The notes under the pieces are model-generated. The model searched no databases. It was given only the letters and a program-made list of their open reading frames with translations, and had not been told where the DNA came from. The translations under genes were made by a program, and so were the position numbers. Below, piece after piece: positions 59,030-64,000 of a stretch of 64,000 nt of DNA (positions within the stretch are counted from its first letter, which is position 1; each line of letters opens with the position of its first letter). The stretch is from CBDBLK01 sp965215445 (GTDB taxonomy: Bacteria; Bdellovibrionota; Bacteriovoracia; Bacteriovoracales; Bacteriovoracaceae). The stretch spans positions 1,364,001 to 1,428,000 of the forward strand of contig CBDCDT010000002.1 of NCBI GenBank assembly GCA_965215445.1. Reading direction: 5' to 3'.

Positions 59030-60136
59030 ATGAAACTCATGAGGCTTCCTCTCCTTTGGAGAAAATTTTTTAAACTCTGTCCACTGTGGTCAGTTTCCTT
59101 CACCGCTTTTGCCGCTCTACCCGAAGTGCCCAAAGACCATTATCCGCGTCCTTTAATCAAGCTCGACTCCCTATTTTCCCACCATGTAATCCTGGCCGAA
59201 AAATCCACCCACCGCTTGTATTTGTTCCGCAATCAAGGGAGCAAACCCGAACTACTCAAGGTCTACCCCATGGCCACCGGAAAAAAACTGGGCGACAAAA
59301 TTTTTCAGGGAGACCACCGCACCCCCGAAGGAGTTTATTTTTTACAGGATTTTATCGACCACAAATCACTGATGAGTCGCTACGGAAAGGAGGGGGCGAT
59401 CTACGGTGCCGGGGCCTTCGTGCTCAATTATCCCAACCCCATAGACCGCCGCGAGGGAAAAACCGGGGGGGGCATTTGGCTTCACTCCACCAACGACGAA
59501 GCACGCATCAACAAGGGCCTTGAAAGCCGGGGTTGTATCGTGACCGCCAACGCCCATTTGATTGACGTCGCCAGGTATATTGAAATCCACCGCACGCCCA
59601 TCATCGTGGTTCACGAACTGGCCTGGCTCAACCGTGTCGCCTGGGAACAAAAGCGGGCGCGCATCCAAAAGGCCATCAACGACTGGGTTACCGCCTGGAA
59701 AAACGAAGATTTCGCCAATTATGCGGGCCTTTATCACAAGAATTTTCGCGATCCCATCCGCGGCGGCCTGGCCAACTTTAAATCTTACAAAAGAGCGGTG
59801 TTTAGAAACAAGGGCACTCCTGAGATAACACTCGACTCCCTCAACATCCTTCAATACCGCGACTATATCGTCGCCACTTTCAGGCAGCACTACTCCTCAA
59901 ATACGATCAAGGACGTGGGCAAAAAAACGCTGTATCTCAAGAAAGACGAATTTTATAACTGGAAAATCGTGGCGGAAATGTGGAGCAAAGCGGGGATTGG
60001 AGAAAAGGTTGAGGATGACGTGGCCTTTAATCCCTCCATGAGATTTTTTCAAACCACTAATCCCGCACAAATCCTGGGCGATATTCTCATCAGCCGGGAT
60101 AGCGGGGACTCAAAAGAAAACAGTGGCACACAGTAA
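59030..60136 (+). CDS. YkuD L,D-transpeptidase/carboxypeptidase with C-terminal NTF2-like domain
   Basis: 368 aa. A signal segment (~5-30) is followed by a YkuD domain (~45-195) with WLHSTND (His) and SRGCIVT (catalytic Cys). The C-terminal ~130 residues (INDWVTAWKNEDFANYAGLYHKNFRD in two parts) look NTF2-like. This order matches Csd6 of Helicobacter, a shape-determining L,D-carboxypeptidase. A bactofilin gene two positions on supports a cell-shape role. The ATG at 59030 is chosen; an in-frame TTG lies 12 codons upstream. Confidence 0.88.
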   Translation: MKLMRLPLLWRKFFKLCPLWSVSFTAFAALPEVPKDHYPRPLIKLDSLFSHHVILAEKSTHRLYLFRNQGSKPELLKVYPMATGKKLGDKIFQGDHRTPEGVYFLQDFIDHKSLMSRYGKEGAIYGAGAFVLNYPNPIDRREGKTGGGIWLHSTNDEARINKGLESRGCIVTANAHLIDVARYIEIHRTPIIVVHELAWLNRVAWEQKRARIQKAINDWVTAWKNEDFANYAGLYHKNFRDPIRGGLANFKSYKRAVFRNKGTPEITLDSLNILQYRDYIVATFRQHYSSNTIKDVGKKTLYLKKDEFYNWKIVAEMWSKAGIGEKVEDDVAFNPSMRFFQTTNPAQILGDILISRDSGDSKENSGTQ

Positions 60137-60854
60137 ATCGTCTAAATTATCTTTTATCGTCTATGGGCCGGGAAGCGCGCCCCGCTATTTTGAAATCAAA
60201 AAAAATCTCTTCCGCTTTTTAGTCTTTGGGCCCCCGGCCCTTGCCTTGATATGCGCTCTGAGCACGGCCCTCTTGGGAACCTACTTTAGGTATATTCAGC
60301 ACTCAAGTCCCGAACAAACGCCGAAAGAGGCCTTGCAATTTCAACGGGAAAAGGGCCAATTTTTGGAAAAAATTCAAGTTTTGGAGCGGGAAAAGAGCGA
60401 ACTTGCACTAAAATTGAGGTCTACCCCCTCTGCTTCCCAACTCAATTCCCTCCAGTTTTTTGCGCCCAGTTTGGGCCGCAAAGACCTGACTGCCGAAATG
60501 AAAACCCAACTGGCGATAGAAGATATGACCTTAAACCTTGCTGACCAAAAACTGGAAATGAATTTCAAAATCGTCAACCTGACCCAAGGCCAAAAGCGCA
60601 TTAGCGGATACCTGTTTATCCTTCTCCAGTCCCAGGGACAAATTCACACCTGGCCCGCCCAGGCCTTGAACCAACAGAATATGCAAATGGAATTTTCCAG
60701 TGGCGAATTTTTTGCCACAAGAAGATTTCGGCCGGTCACCGCCACTTTCAATGCTTTCGGCAATCGGCAAGTGGTTTTGAAAGCATTAATTTTTAACCAA
60801 ACCGGCGACTTGATTTTTGAAAATATAAGCAACCACCAACTATCCCAGGAATAA
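60123..60854 (+). CDS. Single-helix coiled-coil membrane protein linked to bactofilin
   Basis: 243 aa from a GTG (60123) that overlaps the YkuD gene by 14 bp. A short cytoplasmic start with basic residues is followed by one membrane helix (~32-53), a coiled coil (~65-100) and a beta-rich periplasmic domain. I know no named family. Placed between a wall enzyme and a bactofilin, it could connect the cytoskeleton to the periplasm; that is inference. It lies 4 bp before the bactofilin gene. Confidence 0.75.
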   Translation: MAHSKSSKLSFIVYGPGSAPRYFEIKKNLFRFLVFGPPALALICALSTALLGTYFRYIQHSSPEQTPKEALQFQREKGQFLEKIQVLEREKSELALKLRSTPSASQLNSLQFFAPSLGRKDLTAEMKTQLAIEDMTLNLADQKLEMNFKIVNLTQGQKRISGYLFILLQSQGQIHTWPAQALNQQNMQMEFSSGEFFATRRFRPVTATFNAFGNRQVVLKALIFNQTGDLIFENISNHQLSQE

Positions 60855-60858
60855 CGGC

Positions 60859-61206
60859 ATGGCAGAATTGATTGATATACGCGAACAGGAATATTGTTTT
60901 TTGGGCAAAGGCTCGCGCTTTAAGGGAGAAATTCATTTGCAGGGAAGCACTCACCTGGCCTGCCAATTAGAGGGCAATGTCTTTATGGACGGAGAAAAAA
61001 CCCTCACCATCGACCAAACCGGATATATTGAAGGCAATTTAAAGTGCCATGACGTGGAAATCTTCGGCAAAGTCAAAGGCAAGATCAATTCATCGGGCAA
61101 AGTGACCGTCTTTCCCTCGGGAGAGGTCGAAGTCGAACTTCTCTCGCAAGGCCTGGTCATTCACTCCGGGGCGGTCGTCAATATCAACGGCCAGACCGAA
61201 AACTAG
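60859..61206 (+). CDS. Bactofilin
   Basis: 115 aa. The beta-helix pattern of bactofilins is clear: GSRFKGEIHLQGS, CQLEGNVFMDG, GYIEGNLKCHDVEIFGKVKGKI and a final LLSQGLVIHSGA. Bactofilins self-assemble into membrane-associated filaments that place wall enzymes, as CcmA does in Helicobacter. It is third in a probable three-gene operon with the YkuD enzyme and the coiled-coil membrane protein. Confidence 0.94.
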   Translation: MAELIDIREQEYCFLGKGSRFKGEIHLQGSTHLACQLEGNVFMDGEKTLTIDQTGYIEGNLKCHDVEIFGKVKGKINSSGKVTVFPSGEVEVELLSQGLVIHSGAVVNINGQTEN

Positions 61207-61209
61207 ATT

Positions 61210-61234
61210 TCTGAAGTGTGAGCAGTTACAGAAA
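61210..61234. repeat. 25-bp direct repeat, left copy
   Basis: TCTGAAGTGTGAGCAG followed by TTACAGAAA, identical to 61362-61386. It begins 4 bp after the bactofilin stop. TTTCTG and CAGAAA at its ends form inverted 6-bp arms. Confidence 0.85.
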
Positions 61235-61308
61235 AGTGTAACGATAAAAGCAAGGTAAGTGCTCACAATTTAGGCCAGATTGGGGGAAAGCAAGCTGGAG
61301 CAACTGAG

Positions 61309-61338
61309 ACGTGCTCCCTGCACGTCGCAAGGAGCGAC
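61309..61338. other. Two adjacent small hairpins with complementary loops
   Basis: ACGTGC-TCCCT-GCACGT (61309-61325) and GTCGC-AAGGA-GCGAC (61324-61338) share two bases. Their loops are complementary at four of five positions. They lie between the two 25-bp repeats in the convergent bactofilin/M16 gap. The role is unknown; no T run follows. Confidence 0.4.
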
Positions 61339-61361
61339 AGTGTAGCTGACTCCCAAGATGG

Positions 61362-61386
61362 TCTGAAGTGTGAGCAGTTACAGAAA
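61362..61386. repeat. 25-bp direct repeat, right copy
   Basis: Identical to 61210-61234. It overlaps the last codons and stop of the M16 partner gene (61378). Confidence 0.85.
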
Positions 61387-62733
61387 GGTCTTATAGTTAA
61401 CCACCCGAACTTTGGAACGCCCTCCAAGTTGGCCCAAAAGTTCCCGGTCACCCAACACCACTACCGTTTGCTCTCCTGTAAAAAGGGATTTTACCTTTTC
61501 AGCGACGGTTTTTGGGGCCAGCGCTTTCACCCGCTCGGGGTATTGCTGAAATTCGCGGAAAGTGCGACCGGTGTGATCCAAAAAAATGAGTTGTCCCAAA
61601 AAGGCCGAAACCAATTCAAATTGAAAGGGATAGCCCCCCGCCAGGTTGCCCTTGGCGCGATCGAGTTCCACAGCGGCAAATTTTTGATCACTTACGTCCT
61701 GTACGGTTTGCTGGATAACCGCCAAAACTTCACTGGCACTTTTATTTTTGGTCGAAGTCTGCATCATCGCCACGCCATAACCTCTTTGCACTCCCACCGA
61801 AGAGTAGGCCCCATAGGTAAGGCCGCGCTTGACCCTTAACTCCTGAAACAATCTGGAACCAAATCCTCCACCCATAAACTTTGAACTCAAACTCAAAAGT
61901 TCAAACTGGTCAATTTCGTTGGAACCCAAGCGCCTGCCCACCCGCACCTGGGCCTGATTGGCGCTGGGGACGGTGACCAAAATAACTTTTTTGTCGGATC
62001 TGGCCGTCTTGGAGGAAGCGGGCGTGGAGCGAACGAAACCGGCGCCAGTATTCCAACCGCACTCCTTTAAGACCACATCTTTGATACTCAAAAGTTCCCG
62101 TGGGCCAGACAGATAAACCCGTTTTTTGACCTGTCCGTTAAAATAACCCAGTTTCTTTTGCAAAGCACTCCTGCGCAATCTTTTGACATCCGCCATTTTG
62201 CCCCCTGCTGGGTAAACATAGGCCGAATCTTTCAAGGCCAATTGGCGAAAAGCACGATTGGCCAAAGCACTCGGATTGTTAATCAGTGATTGCAGGCCGG
62301 TGGTTCTCTTTTTTTTGTACTTGTTAAGCTCAGCTTGGGGATAAGTGGCATCCACAAACAAGTGGCAAATCTTTTTGGTGGTGGGAACGACGTCCTTGAT
62401 AAGACCGGAAAAATTGTACACACTGTATTCGTGATTTACGCTGGCGCTGGTGGAGGCCCCAAAAAATTCCAGGTTGTCGGCGATGTCTCGCTGGGAAAAG
62501 CGCCGGGTTCCCGATTTCAAGAGGTCAAAAGCGGCCTGGGTTTCCCCCTTGACCGTCGTATCGGAGAGTGCGCCATCGGCAAAATAAAAACTCACCCGGT
62601 AAGTGGGAAAGCGCAAGTCTTCAATATAGATCACTTCGAGATCACCCCACTTCATCCGCTCAATGCGGTCTTCCTCGAAGGCCAGAGCGGCCCAGCTCAA
62701 AATGGAAAGCAAAAAGATAACAAATAACTTCAT
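61378..62733 (-). CDS. M16 peptidase family, non-catalytic partner
   Basis: 451 aa with a signal peptide (~1-18). It has the M16 two-domain fold, and the late region GGGFGSRLFQELRVKRGLTYGAYS carries the conserved Arg-Tyr pair that shapes the substrate pocket. The zinc motif HxxEH is absent; NLEFFGASTSASVNHEYSV stands near the expected place. Such subunits pair with a catalytic M16 subunit, encoded just upstream. Likely a periplasmic heterodimer. Confidence 0.9.
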   Translation of the reverse strand: MKLFVIFLLSILSWAALAFEEDRIERMKWGDLEVIYIEDLRFPTYRVSFYFADGALSDTTVKGETQAAFDLLKSGTRRFSQRDIADNLEFFGASTSASVNHEYSVYNFSGLIKDVVPTTKKICHLFVDATYPQAELNKYKKKRTTGLQSLINNPSALANRAFRQLALKDSAYVYPAGGKMADVKRLRRSALQKKLGYFNGQVKKRVYLSGPRELLSIKDVVLKECGWNTGAGFVRSTPASSKTARSDKKVILVTVPSANQAQVRVGRRLGSNEIDQFELLSLSSKFMGGGFGSRLFQELRVKRGLTYGAYSSVGVQRGYGVAMMQTSTKNKSASEVLAVIQQTVQDVSDQKFAAVELDRAKGNLAGGYPFQFELVSAFLGQLIFLDHTGRTFREFQQYPERVKALAPKTVAEKVKSLFTGEQTVVVLGDRELLGQLGGRSKVRVVNYKTFL

Positions 62734-62736
62734 AAT

Positions 62737-64000
62737 CTACCTCGCTCCCTTCTGACGGGGATGTTTGTTCCAGACGGAAAGAATGATGGGGGGAGTGGAA
62801 AAGAGTTTTTCACAAACGGCCTGCACCTCTTCCAATTCCATGGCAGCGTAAATCGAGAGTTCTTTTTTGTAGTGGGCATAATCATTGAAGTAACGCTCGG
62901 ATTTTCCCACCAGATTGGCCACACCAGTATTGGTCTGGATGCCGGCAAAATAACCCACCAGGTATTGGTTTTTGGTTTTTTGCAAGGCCCTCTGGTCGAG
63001 ATTTTTCCGACAGGCCTGGCCTAAATCCCGCCGAATCCTTCGCAAAGTCCCCTCCAAGTTGGTTCCGGGGAGGAGTTTGCCCCACAAATAAAAAACACCG
63101 TTATAAGTGAGGTTGTAGTTACCGGCGTAAATGCTGGCCAGCCGCGGACGGGCACTGTGCACATAGCGCTGGGCCAGGTAAGAACTGCTTCCCGTCCCCA
63201 ACATATCGGACAAAACGTCCGTGACATAGGACTCGGAAGCACCCACCGCCGTTCCAGGGTAGGCCATCACAAAGATGGGAGTGGGGGCCTTGCCAGTCAA
63301 TTTGATATGGCGGCCGTTAAAACGCACCCGATGGCGGTAGTTTTTGGGCGCATTCTTTTTGGCCTTGTAGCTCTTGATGGCGGCGCTGGAAGGTTTCAGA
63401 TGGCCATACTTTTCCTTAATCAAGGTGGTCACTTCGTCAGCTTTGACGTCGCCGGCAACGACGACAATGGCGTTGTCGGGAGTGTAAAACTTTTTGAAAA
63501 AATCATTCAAATTGGGACGGGTGAGCGCCATTAAGTCTTCAACTTCCCCGATCACCGAACCGCCGTAGGGAGTTCCGCGAAATACTGTTTGCATCATCTT
63601 GAGGTACAACCTTCCCTCATCTCGGTTTTCATAGCGCATCTTGCGCTCTTCGAGTACAACTTGCCGTTCGGATTCAAAGGCCTTTGGGGCGAGCAACAGG
63701 TGTTGCATACGATCGGCCTCCATATCGACAATTTTGGGAAGCATGGAAGAGGGCAGGGATTCGTGGTAAACCGTCTCATCAAAGCTGGTGTAGGCGTTGA
63801 GTCTGCCCCCACTGCTCTCGACAATATTGTCAAACTTTCCCGGCCCATAGCGCTCGGTTCCCTTGAACATCATGTGTTCCAAAAAGTGAGTCGCCCCGGT
63901 AGTGCCCGCCTCTTCATGGCGCCCCCCCACATCAAAAAAGGTATAGTAGGTAAAGATGGGAAGTTGATGATTTTCATAAACTAAAACTCTCAGGCCGTTG
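62737..64000 (-). CDS. M16 peptidase, catalytic subunit (5' partial)
   Basis: The frame is open to the right edge: upstream of the GTG at 63930 it still reads NGLRVLVYENHQLP...FFDVGGRHE, typical M16 N-terminal sequence, so the start is outside the window. The inverted zinc motif HFLEH is present, with the downstream Glu in the FDETVYHESLP/EADRMQ region. It should degrade peptides or proteins in the periplasm with the partner that begins 3 bp after its stop. Confidence 0.92.
   Translation of the reverse strand, partial: NGLRVLVYENHQLPIFTYYTFFDVGGRHEEAGTTGATHFLEHMMFKGTERYGPGKFDNIVESSGGRLNAYTSFDETVYHESLPSSMLPKIVDMEADRMQHLLLAPKAFESERQVVLEERKMRYENRDEGRLYLKMMQTVFRGTPYGGSVIGEVEDLMALTRPNLNDFFKKFYTPDNAIVVVAGDVKADEVTTLIKEKYGHLKPSSAAIKSYKAKKNAPKNYRHRVRFNGRHIKLTGKAPTPIFVMAYPGTAVGASESYVTDVLSDMLGTGSSSYLAQRYVHSARPRLASIYAGNYNLTYNGVFYLWGKLLPGTNLEGTLRRIRRDLGQACRKNLDQRALQKTKNQYLVGYFAGIQTNTGVANLVGKSERYFNDYAHYKKELSIYAAMELEEVQAVCEKLFSTPPIILSVWNKHPRQKGAR

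Overview
The window reads as chromosome of a Gram-negative, aerobic bacterium. It encodes lipoproteins and many signal peptides, an FtsEX/EnvC-like/CtpA division set, a LysM transglycosylase, a haem-copper oxidase, a glycosyltransferase-9 enzyme, an O-antigen-ligase-like membrane protein and a PilT motor. The gene mix (GYF_2 protein, eukaryotic-type GSII glutamine synthetase, AapJQMP transporter, YkuD-NTF2 protein beside a bactofilin) fits Bdellovibrionota or a nearby deltaproteobacterial-grade lineage. That placement is inference; no rRNA or other decisive marker is present.

Layout. 0-8.2 kb: O-antigen-ligase-like gene cut by the left edge, a ureohydrolase, a GYF_2 membrane protein, rmuC, a DCC thiol protein, folE2 with a small exported protein, a two-domain PTPS-like protein and tRNA-Arg(CCT). 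8.2-10.5 kb: two exported ankyrin proteins. 10.5-15.6 kb: rpsU, a crotonase, an unknown exported protein, then thiolase, LRR protein and DEDDh exonuclease chained by ATGA overlaps. 15.6-23 kb (minus): pilT, ftsE, ftsX, envC-like, ctpA, xseA and an M23 peptidase. 23-30.4 kb: glycosyltransferase, two unknown exported proteins, MltD-like enzyme, membrane DnaJ protein, glnII, a frameshifted Cys/Pro-rich secreted protein and a HigB/HigA-type toxin-antitoxin pair. 30.4-41.5 kb: the aapJQMP operon, a His/Cys-rich exported protein and an IS110/IS1111-type element. A 4,297-bp segment here is tandemly duplicated with its breakpoint at the IS right end. 41.6-49 kb: exported zincin-like protein, tRNA-Lys, tRNA-Glu, and coxB-coxA-coxC-cytochrome c-sco-coxD plus a 59-aa membrane protein. 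49-53.3 kb: two duplicated zincin-like genes and two duplicated exported proteins. 53.3-58.9 kb (minus): AAA ATPase, and a likely lipA-lipB-speB-speA operon. 59-61.2 kb: YkuD-NTF2 enzyme, coiled-coil membrane protein and bactofilin. 61.4-64 kb (minus): an M16 peptidase pair, the catalytic subunit cut by the right edge.

How the genes work together. Clear functional sets are arginine to agmatine to putrescine (speA, speB), lipoate synthesis and transfer (lipA, lipB), general L-amino-acid uptake (aapJQMP), cytochrome oxidase with copper delivery (cox cluster and Sco), septal peptidoglycan control (FtsEX, EnvC-like), and a probable cell-shape cassette (YkuD-NTF2, linker, bactofilin).

The most unusual content is local gene amplification: the IS-bounded 4.3-kb repeat, the zincin tandem that carried along a fragment of its neighbour, and the three-member FYYLE family. 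Other notable features are a poly-C tract that puts a secreted protein out of frame, and promoters placed so close to start codons that leaderless transcripts are likely. No stretch over about 300 bases lacks a gene or a described element.
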